Source: Galerina marginata (lineage: Eukaryota; Basidiomycota; Agaricomycetes; Agaricales; Galerinaceae). Taken from it: a DNA stretch of 64,000 nucleotides. Location: NCBI GenBank assembly GCA_023014335.1, contig JAECYW010000034.1:310001-374000 (forward strand). Reading direction: 5' to 3'. Position numbers and translations under genes: made by a program. Under the pieces are notes generated by a model. That model did not search any database. It saw nothing but the letters and a program-made list of their open reading frames with translations, and was not told where the DNA came from. Each line of letters opens with the position of its first letter. Positions within the stretch are counted from its first letter, which is position 1. Positions 21,969-33,566 of this stretch are shown here, piece by piece.

Positions 21969-23950
21969 TTGACCCAACTCACTCAACAATCTTGCAACTG
22001 CACTGTTGAGCCGATTTGAGCAAGGAGGTCAGCGAAGTGATCTTGATGAAGCCATTTCTCTGCACAGGCAAGCTCTCAAGCTCTTTGTTCCACCCAATCC
22101 CCATCGATCCATCTCGCTCAACAATCTTGCAAGTGCACTGTTGACCTGATTTGAGGAAGAAGGTCAGCAAAGTGATCTTGATGAAGCCATTTCTCTGCAC
22201 AGGGAAGCTCTCAAGCTCCAACTTCTACCCCATCCTGATCAATCCAGCTCGCTCAACAATCTCGCAAATGCACTGTTGACCCGATTTCAGCAAGGAGGTC
22301 AGCAAAGTGATATTGATGAAGCCATTGCTCTGAACAGGCAAGCTCTCGAGCTCTTTGTTCCACCCCATCCAAATCGACCCTACTCACTCAACAGTCTTGC
22401 TTCTGCACTGAGGAGCCGATTTGAGCAGGGAGGTCAGCGAATTGACCTTGATGAAGCTATTTCTCTGCACAGGCAAGCTCTCGAGTTCTTTGTTCCACCC
22501 CATCCGAATCGATCCAACTCACTCGACAATCTTGCTTCTGCACTGAGGAGCCGATTTGAGCAGGAAGGTCAGCGAATTGACCTTGATGAAGCCATTTCTC
22601 TGCACAGGCAAGCTCTCGAGTTCTTGGTTCCACCCCATCCCAATCGATCCAACTTGCTCAACAATCTTGCAAATGCACTGTTCACCCGATTTGAGCAAGG
22701 AGGTCAGCGAAGTGATCTTGATGAAGCTATTTCTCTGCACAGGCAAGCTCTCGAGCTCCAACTTCCACCCCATCCGAATCGATCTAACTCACTCGACAAT
22801 CTTGCTTCTGCACTGAGGAGCCGATTTGAGGAAGGAGGTCAGCAAAGTGATCTCGATGAAGCCATTTCTCTGCACAGGCAAGCCCTTGAACTCTTTGTTC
22901 CACCCCATCCCGATCGATCCGGCTCACTCAACAATCTTGCTTCTGCACTGTTGACCCAATTTCGGCAAGGAGGTGGGCGAAGTGATCTCGAGGAAGCCAT
23001 TTCGCTGATCAGGCAAGCTCTTGAGCTTTATGTTCCAACCCATCCCAATCGATCCAGCTCACTCAACACTCTTGCTTCTGCACTGTGGCGCCGATTTGAG
23101 GAAGGCGGTCAACAAGGTGATCTTGATGAAGCCATTTCTCTGCACAGGCAAGCTCTTGAGTTCTTGGTTCCACCCCATTCCAATCGATCCAACTCGCTCA
23201 ACAATCTTGCAAATGCACTGTCGACCCGATTTGAGCAAGGAGGTCAGCAAAGTGATCTTGATGAAGCCATTTTTCTGCACAGGCAAGCTCTTGAGCTCCG
23301 ATTTCCACCCCATTCGCTTAGATCCAACTCACTCAACAATCTTGCAACTGCACTGTTCACCCGATTTGACCAAGGAGGTCAGCGAAGTGATCTTGATGAA
23401 GCCATTTCTCTGCACAGGCAAGCTCTCGAGCTCCAACTTCCACCCCATACCGATCGATCCAGCTCGCTCAACAATCTTGCAAATGCACTGTCGACCCGAT
23501 TTGAGCAAGGAGGTCAGCAAAGTGATCTTGATGAAGCCATTTCTCTGCACAGGCAAGCTCTCGAACTCTTTGTTCCACCTCATCCCGATTGATCTGGCTC
23601 ACTCAACAATCTTGCAACTGCACTGAGGAGCCGATTTGAGGAAGGAGGTCAGCAAATTGATCTCGATGAAGCCATTTCTCTGCACAGGCAAGCTCTCAAG
23701 CTCTTCGTTCCACCCCATCCCAATCGATCCAGCTCACTCACCAATCTTGCTTCGGCACTGTCCTCCCGATTTGAGCAAGGAGGTCAGCCAAGTGATCTTG
23801 ATGAAGCCATTTCTCTGCACAGGCAAGCTCTCGAGCTCCAACTTCCACCCCATCCCAATCGATCCAAATCACTCACAAATCTTGCTTCTACACTGTCGAT
23901 CCGATTTAATCAAGGAGGTCAGGGAAGTGATCTCGATGAAGCCATTTCTC
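21969..23950 (+). repeat. TPR-coding tandem array, distal block (about 14 full units plus a part)
   Basis: The block continues the 135-bp array after the transposon, with the same landmark spacing. Three units carry TGA where sister units have CGA: 21,970-21,972, 22,147-22,149 and 23,590-23,592. The last unit passes without a break into the linker before the CHAT domain (SLFLTATQYPFQSPW). Confidence 0.95.
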
Positions 23951-25767
23951 TATTTCTCACTGCTACGCAATACCCCTTCCAATCTCCATGGACTCGTCTC
24001 CTAGTTGCCAAAGAATGGATACATTGTGCAGACAGAAATCAACATAACTCTGCAATTGACGCCTATGAAGCTGCCCTAGAAGCTCTACCACAGTTGGCTG
24101 CTCTGAGCTCGGATGTAGCATCACGATGGGGCTCTTTAACTGCAGGGATTGATGGTTTAGCTCGGGATGCATCTAGATGTGCTATTCGTTCCGGACATAT
24201 AGACAAAGCCATAGAATTTCTGGAAGCAGGGCGAGGTATCTTCTGGTCGCAGGTCCTATCTCTTCGTTCCCCCTTTCATGAACTCCGCAAGTGTTCACCA
24301 GGATTGGCAGATGAGATACAGGCTATTGCGACTGCGCTGGAAATTGGATCTCATCGCGATGTGTCCGCTGAAATTTTAGACAATCGGAAGAAGTTATCTA
24401 TAGACCAGGAAGCATCTCGACTTAATCGTCTTAATGAAAAATGGGCGGCGTCTATTCATCAAGTTAGGATATTACCTGGATTTGAGGACTTTCTACGCCC
24501 ATCCCGCATATCCTCCCTCAAATCTGCTGCATCTCAACACCCGGTGGTCATTCTTATTGCGAATGATGAAGGCAGTCACTGCCTCATCATGACATCAATG
24601 AATGTTCATCACATTGCCTTGCCCACCCTAGGGACACCTGTATTGCATAAACTTGGCCGCCTTGTCCAGGTAGCTCAGATGACGAGCTCGCGGGCATTCA
24701 TAGAGGAAGCCCACGAAATGATTCTCCGGCTTATGGAAGATTGCATCTCAAGGATGGGTGTCAGGATCAATCATGAACTTGGATCGTCAGATGACATCTT
24801 CAGATACATCTTGAGAATACTGTGGGACGAATTAGTGAGCCCTGTCATTAATTTGCTCCAAATCAAGGTCGGTCGTAAAACCTCTATCGAGTACTTATCT
24901 AATTACGAATGATCATAGAAATTGGGAGAAACACTGCCCATCCTGCGATGGTGCCCAACGGGCCAATTTGCTTTCCTCCCTATCCATGCTGCTGGTTGTT
25001 TTGACGGCGAGCAAGCCATCGAGTGCGCTTCAGATTACTTCATATCTTCCTACATTCCCACCATCAGTTCGCTTCTTGGTCATGAATCTCCTGTCTCTGC
25101 TAAAGCGTTCAAAATGATAGCCGTAATCCAATCTCATGGCTTACCTTCCACGAAAATGGAATTAGCTAACATTCGCCGACATGTGCCACACAGTGCTCTG
25201 ACCGAGTTGGGAGTTTCTGGAGTCCCAGCTGGGGTCGAAGACGTTGCTGCCTGTCTTCCGGATGCATCTGTGGTTCACTTCGCTTGCCACGGAATTCAAG
25301 ATGCGCTTGAACCGCTCAACAGCGGTCTCAAGCTCGATGACGGCCAACTGCGAATCTCGAGAATAATGAAAGAGAAAATGCCGAATGGGGCGCTGGCCTT
25401 TCTTTGTGCTTGTGAGACAGCCAAGGGTGATGCGAAGCTCCCAGACGAGGTTCTGAGTATAGGGGCCAGCATGATATTTTCAGGATTCCAGCGGGTGGTT
25501 GCTACCATGTGGTGAGTTTTATTTCATATATCGGTACCTCAAAAATAAGTTCTCATCGTTAAATGTATCAGGGAAATGAAGGATGAAGATGGACCTACTA
25601 TTGCAGACGCATTCTATGAAGAACTTTTCCGCGGTCCTGATGGGAAACGGGCTCTTGAACCTGATATGACGAAGTCTTCCCTAGCACTTCACCTTGCAGT
25701 CAAAAAACTCCGTTCGCAAGGCGTTTCATTCCGTCGTTGGGTGCCTTTTATCCATATGGGTAAATAG

Positions 25768-27430
25768 TATAGGTACTACATTCTGTACTGTACGTTTTGG
25801 CTCTGTTTAGGATATGTTTCGTTTCTCTGAGGCTACCAGTACTTCCCCGTTTGTCGAAAATGATGTCTATAAAACGCAATTATGATTTATTCCCCATCTT
25901 GTCCTGTTGTCACTGCTAGACTTCCGGAGAGACTCCTCCCGAATGGCGCGTAGACCTGATGACGTTAAGACGAGGAATAATGACACGATGTTGTGGTGTT
26001 TCGCAGCCGAAATTCGTCGAATGGGAACGCGACTCGGACTTGTCTCTCCTTCAGTGTACGCACGCCGGGACCCGTGCCGATAATCCTTCAAAACTTCATG
26101 TATGTGTTGAGGGGGTGACGTTAATGGAATGCGAATGGTTCCAAATGAAGGGAAATATTGTGGCGAACAATATACTGAAGTGAGCGTTAGCAGAGGCGTT
26201 TCCGAAAATGACTCTGGTAAGGCTAAATTCGGTATATTGATGGTGGCTATGTGTACTGGGCTCCCGAGTTTGCGTGTGATTTTGGTGTTGGCCTGAATTG
26301 GCGCCGCCGAGGTGGAACGTCGCGTTCCTCTTGTAGCAGGCTTTGAGGGTAAGTCTTATGAGGTAAGGAATAATCTAGAAAGTGAATAGAAAGTGAAAAT
26401 AACGGTTTTTGAGACATGTAAGACAAAGAATACTAGTCATCGACGAGTGAATCAATCATTACTACCCCAGCCGAGCTTGGGGGCGCTCGGGCAGGGCAAA
26501 AAAAGGGGGGTCGAGTATATGTACATGCTGCGCGCAGCGTTGACCAACTACTGACTGAATAAATTAAGGATCATTCATTTCTTCGTATAAGGCGTTAAAA
26601 ACAATTTTCGGCTGCAGCATATATGAATACTAGGAACTTTGCCTCTTAAATTTTATCTCAAACGAGCTGCTGCCGTTTCCGGGCAAGATTTTTGGAGCGC
26701 GATGGCAGGAGTAAGTCGTGGGAAACAGCATGATTTTGACAGCCTACCAGCGCGGGAGCTGGTATTACCACTTTCAATGCAATCCGACGGTCATAATTTT
26801 TGGTATATGAGATTGTATAGATATATACTACGTAGGTACCAAGTTTTATATAATACTAGTTCACGGTGAGGGAGCTATGATATCAATTAGCATAAAGTGT
26901 ATGCTGCAACACTTTTGCCACACGTGATCTTGTGGCAAAACGATTGCAGTTTGGTTACAGTAGCCGTATTATACACTTAGCCGCGTTGGAGTAGGGCAAT
27001 CTATGATAAAGGTATAATAAATAAATCTAAGGTAGAATAGAACGAGAACTGCAAAATGTGAGAAGCTAAGGTCTTGCGTGCGCAAGAAGTTGTGCGCAAG
27101 CACGCAAGCTGCCACCAAGCTGCCACCCGAATTTCCCTTGCCCGTTCCCGGTGGGTTTTCGTACTGCAGCATCGCATTCAGTCAGGCGGAAGATACGGAA
27201 AGTCAGTATGAATATAGACTTACCGCAGCTGAAGTTGAAACGAGCACAACCACGCCACTCTCCGTCCTCAGGTGGACTTAAACCAGATGCTAGAGCACCA
27301 AGCGCGTCAGGTTAAACGACCCCCTCAGGTTCATCTGGACCGCCACCCGCTCCCACACCTCGACGACCTCGTGTGAGTGTGCTTTCCTTCGGCTGTCGAT
27401 GGAAGCAGCGGCTGGTGCCACGCCAGCTCA
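25768..27430. other. Gene-poor stretch downstream of TPR-CHAT
   Basis: It holds only short open frames without motifs on both strands. A perfect 10-nt-arm hairpin (TTTTGCCACA ... TGTGGCAAAA) lies at 26,913-26,940. An A/G homopolymer-rich patch lies near 26,500. No RNA gene was seen. Confidence 0.4.
26913..26940. repeat. Short perfect hairpin
   Basis: Arms TTTTGCCACA and TGTGGCAAAA are separated by 8 nt (CGTGATCT). It lies in a gene-free stretch; purpose unknown. Confidence 0.6.
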
Positions 27431-27439
27431 GTTTATTTA

Positions 27440-27758
27440 ATATTACACCACCCAATGGTATTTCGTTGCTGGCGGCCCAGGAGGCGATAGAATCGAGATT
27501 CGACAGCGGTGGTCGGTTCGGGAAGCTGGGTAATATCTGTTCTGTAGAATGCGACATGGGAGGAGCAATTCTGGGGGTGGTAAGCATCGATGATCGCTAC
27601 GTTTGCTTTTCTGGACAGGAGGACTTGGACGGTTGCTAATCCGAGGCCTGAAGAACTTTGGTTGAACACGAGATAGGCTTTTGAGCTCGACTGGGGCGAG
27701 AAGATGTAAGTGGAACATACCCTCCTGAAACGACAAATACACTGTTTTCCACCTTCAT
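27440..27758 (-). pseudogene. Short-chain dehydrogenase/reductase (SDR) fragment
   Basis: Exon 27,758-27,721 (MKVENSVFVVSGG) joins over a 65-nt intron (GTATGT...AAAG) to an exon from 27,655 reading SSGLGLATVQVLLSRKANVAIIDA. Together they form the Rossmann NAD(P)-binding motif and second strand of an SDR. At about 27,490 the frame shifts: the expected continuation DSIASWAASNEIPLGGVI lies in another frame. After GGVI, where the family has a conserved Asn-Ala-Gly, similarity ends. The catalytic Tyr-Lys region is absent. It is a truncated, frameshifted remnant of an oxidoreductase. Confidence 0.75.
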
Positions 27759-28384
27759 GGCGTTCAATAAGGTGGGACAGGACCCAAGTAAGTAAGAAGT
27801 AGCAGTCATTTGTGTGTTTCAAGAGACTGACCAAATCCCACTTTGTTCGCGAACCTATCCAGTGAGTTCTTAGAGTAAAATCGCGCCTCCTCGCATTTCG
27901 GACGAAGGCGCCCACAAGTATCCAGAAAATGGCAGCTGCGTTCCCAGCGGGAGATAATCCAGGTCAAGGACCAGGCAATTAAAAGTCGGGCGTCATTGGC
28001 GGACGTGAGAAAACGGGATTCTTCCCATCCACGTTTACGCCGTTCCAAACCCGCTCTCAGTCTTTCCAGTTTACCCTCACTCACTCACCGCCTCCAGTCC
28101 TCTGAGTCTGAGTCTGAAGATCCGCCCATCTCATCCCGCCATACGAATTGGGATGCAAGATCCCATCCCGACGGAATGACGGCTGTGCGCCCATTCTTTC
28201 TGAATCGGCGAAAATCATCCCACGCGATCTGTGTGTCACAGATCTCCTCCTCCCATTCTATATTTTCAGTGCTAACCTCCCGTTCTCGTTCGCTGCAGTC
28301 TCGCCAGCCAAACCAGGCATCTACGGCATTGTCCCGTGGCCCAGCCCACAACAACTCTCTAGTGACGGCGGCGGCGGGGTCAAC

Positions 28385-28920
28385 ATGACATTCGTGGCAA
28401 ACGTCACCCCGACGACCTACACCGAGCCCGACCCAGACGACCCCTCCAACCCGCTACCCTCTCTCGCAGCCGACACGGAGGAGGACGATGCGGGGCGCCC
28501 GAACGTTAATGCTCTGTGAGAGCAGATCCTCGCTGGCTCCGAGTCTGGGGCGCCTGCGGGTGCAGATCTTGGCTGGTGCTGCTGCTCCTGCCGGAGGTGG
28601 AGCAGGGGGAGGAGTGGAAGGAGGAGGAGGACAGAAGAAACGTAAACGCGCACCGCCCGCCCAAAGCGTTCATGCTGTACCGCGCCGATTTCATGAAGCA
28701 TAGGTATGTCCCGGGGAACATTGAACAGAAAGATGCGAGTTTGTCCAAGGTTATCGGTATGTCTTCCTCTGCCTTCTTCCTCTTCACCTTCTCGTTGTGG
28801 ATGGTGATAGTGATGGCTTCGTTCATCTCTGATCTGATTCTTTGATTGGGGATAACAGGTCGTGCTCGCGCCAACTAAGGAGGAGAAGTCTGGCATAAAG
28901 TTGAATTACCTGCTGTTACT
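28385..28920 (+). pseudogene. HMG-box transcription factor, frameshifted and truncated
   Basis: An ATG at 28,385 opens MTFVANVTPTTYTEPDP, stopping at 28,519. After a glycine-rich basic stretch (GGGGQKKRKR) the first half of a mating-type-style HMG box follows in a different frame: RPPKAFMLYRADFMKHR, VPGNIEQKDASLSKVIG. A GTATGT donor follows at 28,757, and the acceptor at 28,858 leads only to a short piece (TKEEKSGIKLNYL). The tryptophan-containing middle of the box is missing. HMG boxes bend DNA and such factors regulate transcription, but this copy has lost its box. Serine/proline-rich coding-like text continues weakly to about 29,230. Confidence 0.65.
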
Positions 28921-31250
28921 GTCCCTCACGACATTCCGGTTGGTTAGATCCCCGCATCTATCATGTTGATCATCTTCTGACCCAACATCTGTACCTGTCA
29001 GGATAGGTAGTTATTTCGAGCCCGAAGCATCACCAACCGTGCCTCGATGCGGTCCAGACAAAACACCGCATACAGCTTCCTCCTTCCTACCCAAGGTGGT
29101 GCTTACCGTTCGCCTCTCGCTGCTTCTGTCGTCACTCACATTCAATCTCCCGACTAATTTACAGTTACGCCCCATCGTATTGTCTACATCGCTCTGAGGA
29201 CTCTCTTTCGGCCTTTCCACGCGCATATATCATTTTTTCTCCTTCCGATTCTGCGTATAACGAGGAAGCTGGCCTTGTCATGAACAAACGCCACCGCCAA
29301 TCGCACCTCAGTTCAACCTAACAGAGGGTACGAGCCTTTCCCGGCTCGCGGTTTCGAAGTTGACGGGACGGGGCTGAAGCCGAAGATTGGAACGCTGAAG
29401 CCCTTCTTGCCTGTAATCCGGCTCTTTTTCCGTCGTGAAGAGGATTTCACCCACTTTGGTCCGTCGTTTTCCTGCCCAAAGCTATAGACATCATCATCAT
29501 TCCCTGATCACTACTTCATCCCAACCAGAAATTCTCATCCTAAGAGTAATATTAACCTGGATAAGATCTACGTTTCTCGAGCTTATCCTCCAAGACTCTG
29601 TTCTAGGTGACTCGATAACACCCGGACCACCTGAAGATGCAATGTGGTGGGTTTTGGTTGCCGTTCCGCGCTGGACGGAATTGTTTGGATGCGAGTAGAG
29701 GTGCGCCATTTATCAGTACGGCTTGCATTCTGGCTTTTCACCTGGTATTTTAAATTATCGATCTTTCAGGCTTTTCTTTCCGCATTCTTGTTGCATTCTA
29801 GCTCCTCTTGTGGTTTACCTTACCTCCGGACTGTCTCTTTTGTTCTTCTCTTTCTTGTACAGTCTGTTGTCTGTGATTTCGCGGTCTCCAACAGGTTTTT
29901 TCGACGACCTTTCCCGTTTGCGTTTTTACTATCATTGTTCGTATAATCAAGAACATTGAACGTTATTTTTATCAGCACGTGAGATCAGATCATCCAATTG
30001 AATTTTAAACCTCAAGGCCTCAAGGCGATGTTACGCGCGGCAGTGCGTGGTAGTGTGCCACTGCTTCGTTTGAATGGCTGTGCTTGGCTGTGTAGTTTAA
30101 ATAGTGCTCCGCTGTAAAAAATGTCGATCACCTTTGCATAGATCATAGATGATTATCTTTGCGAAATTAAATTTACCGCAGCACCTTGCTCGACGTCTCC
30201 AGGTTGATTTATGGTTTGGCTAGGAGGTGATTTGGTGCGGCGCGTCAGGTTCGGGCTAGCCAATGACCAATTCCTCCCCTCCAAAATGCCGATGTAGCAA
30301 TCATTGACCACTTCCGTTCCCCAGAATTTCCTTATCGCCTCCTTTCTAACCATTCTTGGTGCATTGGTCTTTATACTGGGCTCTATATGCTATCCCTGAT
30401 TCGAAATCTCAATAGGTACCTCTGTCAACGGTCTTCGGCCACAGTCAATTTCTTCTCTTGTATCTTCGCACCTTTTGGCAGCTCAATTCAGATGTGTATT
30501 CGTGCGAAATTTCATAATTACGATGATGCCTGGAGGTTGTTCCAAAATTAAGGGAGGATGGTGGAGAAAACACGGAAATATAAGATTAAGAATGTAGAAC
30601 TTATCTTCTGTTATCGTTCTTGCTTTCAAATTTCAAGCCCAAAATATCCTCTTGTAATTAGATTCGGTAAATATTCTTCCATTGGCAGGTCATGGGTCAA
30701 GGTTATTTCTTAAACTTGTTGAACACACGTCCAACCTGACCTACTCCGAAGTTATCAGTCTCTCACATGGAGGTGTCAGTCATATCCGGAACTCTCTTGC
30801 TAGCACGAAAGGTGAATCCTCTCGGTGCACGCATCTTTAGATGCGCCTTTGGTTGTTCCAACCAATGTATTTCCATGAAGCTCCTTATTTTACTGAGTAG
30901 CAATGGGAGAGCGCGGGTTCGCACCAATGCACCGTCTCGAGATTTTGACCTGTATTTCCGCAGTGACTTATCGATAATGAAGGAACCGAATTATTCACCG
31001 GTCTATTCGCTTACAAGCCAAAAGAAGACTATTTTGAGCTTTGCGAAATTCACATGTCGTCCTCCAATGTGCTCTTGAAATGAAAGGACATAGATTGAAG
31101 TAGACGACGGAAAGCTCAGCTGACTGGACCACGTAACCAAATAGATCGCAAATAAAAATACGTCAATTCTGTTGGAGGTTTATAAAGGGCTGGAATTTGG
31201 CAATAGTAACGATCAGACCAGCATCAATCACTCCAGAGTTCGCTGAAACA
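28921..31250. other. Gene-poor stretch
   Basis: The first 500 nt may hold decayed C-terminal exons of the HMG gene (GYEPFPARGFEVDG near 29,320). Beyond that only short unmotivated frames appear (29,435-29,960; 30,767-31,078). No repeat or RNA feature was identified. Confidence 0.35.
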
Positions 31251-31252
31251 CG

Positions 31253-31740
31253 ATGCCCAAGGTGCGTTTTCTGAGTATTCAATGCACATTGCGATGTTAC
31301 CAATTTCCATCTTTTTGGATAGCATATCCCAAGCGAGCACTACCTCGGTACTCCTTACCAACTGTTCCCCAAAGGAACCCTAGTAAGCAAACCCTGCGAT
31401 CCTTTTGCACTACGAAACCCTATTTATTTGGATACTCGACGCGTTTCCTTCCCTTTATTTAATCTTCACTCATGAACAGTTTTATTGGCTATTGCATTTG
31501 TCCCTTGGCTACAGGTATAACGGCCCATGTCCTGACCCAGAACGGGCATCAGTACTCTGTCCCTCACGGCCTTCAGTTGTACCACCTTCCTCTCCTACGA
31601 CCTTCAGCCTGATCTGGAAGCTAATCTGCCCAGTTGGAATGGACCAAGCGGCCGGTATCTTCCAAAATTTAGTTCTGAAGATTGCGGCACTTCGAAGGAC
31701 CAACAAACTGATCTGAATAATGCTATTGAACCAGAATTAG
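31253..31740 (+). CDS. Possible small multi-exon gene, unrecognised
   Basis: An ATG at 31,253 (MPK) is followed by a GTGCGT donor. An exon from about 31,324 reads HIPSEHYLGTPYQLFPKGTL and ends in a GTAAGC donor. A further exon after about 31,515 contains SYDLQPDLEANLPSWNGPSG and on to TDLNNAIEPEL before a GTAAGT at 31,740. The exact acceptor of the last exon is unclear because neighbouring frames change. The 3' part overlaps, on the other strand, the end of the MARVEL-like gene. There is no family match; it may be a small cytosolic protein or a relic. Confidence 0.3.
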
Positions 31741-31798
31741 TAAGTAATCCTCTCATTCTCGTGAATACGCTTCCGGTGATCGTTTCGTGCAGCATGAT

Positions 31799-32372
31799 TT
31801 ATACGTGGAGCAAAAAGACGTACCCCAGTATTCCTCCTAAGCCAGCAGCGATCCCCGTCAAAATTATCACGGTCAACTTCCAGTCTTCACATTTCGGATC
31901 AGGTTGCTGGTTCGGACCGCTTCCCCATGGTGTGCACCAGTCGCCGCTGGGGAAGCTGGCAATGAGGCCGAACGTCCATTCTATGAGGCATACCGCGAGT
32001 ATGATATCGAAGCTCACGTTGAGAAGGTTTGGGATTTTAACGAGAACATTGAAGGCGGAGACGATAACTACTACGAATGCCTAATATGTTTCGTCATTTA
32101 AATATTTACGGGCAGTGCTTGGCCTTGGTACGTACGATTATTGCGAGTGCCCTAGATGATTGCTGAGTTCCCCATCTAGTACGAATAAACGGCGCATGGT
32201 TGATGATGATATAATTTGCTATAAGAATAGCGACGGTAAGGGTGGATAACACGAGGCTAATAATTATAAGTTTCTTGAAGGTCGACGTCCTTCTAACGGG
32301 AAGGCGGGCTTGCTCATCAAATTGATCATTTATGCGAGCAGCGTCGTCGAGACGAGCGATTGATTCCGCCAT
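31799..32372 (-). CDS. Four-helix MARVEL-like membrane protein
   Basis: Exon 32,372-32,136 joins exon 32,080-31,799 over a 55-nt intron (GTACGT...TTAG), giving about 172 residues. Four hydrophobic spans are visible: FKKLIIISLVLSTLTVAILI, ALAIIAFVVVIVSAFNVLV, FDIILAVCLIEWTFGLIASF and LTVIILTGIAAGLGGILG. An extracellular-type loop with two cysteines (GDWCTPWG...KCEDW) lies between spans 3 and 4. That is the layout of fungal MARVEL-domain proteins, which sit in plasma-membrane or vesicle membranes. The N-terminus is short, acidic and then basic. A GTACGT donor occurs just before the stop, so a cytosolic tail exon near 31,690 is possible. The biological role is not readable. Confidence 0.7.
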
Positions 32373-33566
32373 TTATTACGGCGAGAATGAAGTTTATCGG
32401 TGGAACGTGAGGCGGGTTTTCGAGATCAAGGAGAAGTTGTTGGCAATTGCGAGAAGGGGAGGAGATATTAGGTACCAGTCACAGCTACTTATGGGACTGT
32501 GGAAGAACTAATATGCTGACAACATACGTGGAACAAACGTGTCTAGCGTTTCCGAAAACGTTAACCTCGACGTTGCTATATTCTCTCAGTCTTATCAATA
32601 GGCGTTAACAGACACGACCACGCCAAATTTAACCGACTGAACTTTCCATGCTGATGCACGCCGAAATCGCAACCAGTTCAGTGGCTGTTCGTCGTCAGTC
32701 CTCGGCGCTGGGTATAAATAAGTTTGTTCAACATCGCAGGCTTCGCATTTCTCACCAATGCGGTGCTGTGTCCCGGCTGTTCCACCATCAATTTTGCTTT
32801 TGCTTTGAAAGGAAGCGTTGAAGGACATGGTGACACAGGACCTTTTGCCAATTTTTTTGTCCGTTCTCATCGTTCTTCTGTGCCGCCGTCTACTTAAGCT
32901 ATTCTCATTTCGGGTTTTTTGACAATACATAGCGATAGAAGTCACAAGTGCGAAACGACGAACCTAAATTTCAACAACATTGCAGTCGAAGTACTGGGAG
33001 TGGAGGAATTGGGAAATTCTGCTTGTCGTTTTCTCCAAGTACGAACTCCTACAGCATTTATAATACCCTCGGGTTTGAAGGGCTTGTGCCGGTATATAGG
33101 CTAAAGACTGTCCGATGCGAATATCCGTTCGACAACGTATTTTTGGCGGTTAAAATCTTCTCGGATATGCTCTTCATTGTATTCTCACTGCGATGATCTA
33201 CGAACGAAGACGCCATAACTCAAGATTAGACAGAGATTAGATTAGATTACTCAGATTGAAAATTTGCCTCACAGCCACAACTTCACAAGGCTTCGTTTCT
33301 CAAACTGTCGCCTCCTCCGTCAGGTCCGTAATAGCCAAGTAAAACTTCCGTACAACTTATCTCTCAGATTCTCTCTAGAAGCTCTTTTCCTATCCATGGC
33401 TGCACAGCGTGACTCCGGGAAGTATTTAGCAGGAATCGCTCGTACTCCCACAACCAAGAATCGCCTTCCTTCTCACACCTGTCTAGATCTAACCATGTGG
33501 TTGAAACTGCCCGTTGCTTGTACTAAGTTGTAGCAATGATTCGCACCCCACACACTCTCACTTACC
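32373..33566. other. Intergenic between divergent genes
   Basis: It contains a 116-codon minus-strand open frame (32,595-32,945) with no motif and the presumed divergent promoters of the MARVEL-like (minus) and DUF3445 (plus) genes. Nothing else was recognised. Confidence 0.35.

Larger units (their letters stand above)
15118..25767 (+). pseudogene. Giant TPR-CHAT gene, split by a hAT transposon
   Basis: Exons are read as 15,118-15,201, 15,264-15,323, 15,371-15,433, 15,493-15,795, 15,871-24,867 (interrupted), 24,919-25,511 and 25,572-25,767. The first exon's donor is the least certain. An acidic N-terminal region is followed by about 24 tandem 45-residue TPR units of the kinesin-light-chain style (core DLDEAISLHRQALEL), a linker and a C-terminal CHAT domain. 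CHAT is a caspase-like cysteine-protease fold. The family's catalytic pair is visible: His in HFACHG (25,288-25,290) and Cys in ALAFLCACETAKGD (25,411-25,413). TPR arrays bind partners; in related proteins they are thought to control the protease. The 17,616-21,960 transposon plus duplication adds 4,353 bp (a multiple of three), so both sides share one frame. Stops at 21,970, 22,147 and 23,590 block the distal part. A TPR-only product ending at 17,634 remains possible. Ancestral length is about 1,980 residues. Confidence 0.9.

Noticed and set aside
22519..23626. Frames such as 23,021-23,626 (plus) and 23,059-23,583 (minus) in the distal TPR block
   Set aside because: Same reason: alternate frames of near-identical TPR units.
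15118..25767. CRISPR array reading of the regular 135-bp repeats
   Set aside because: The repeats encode TPR motifs in one frame with no unique spacers.
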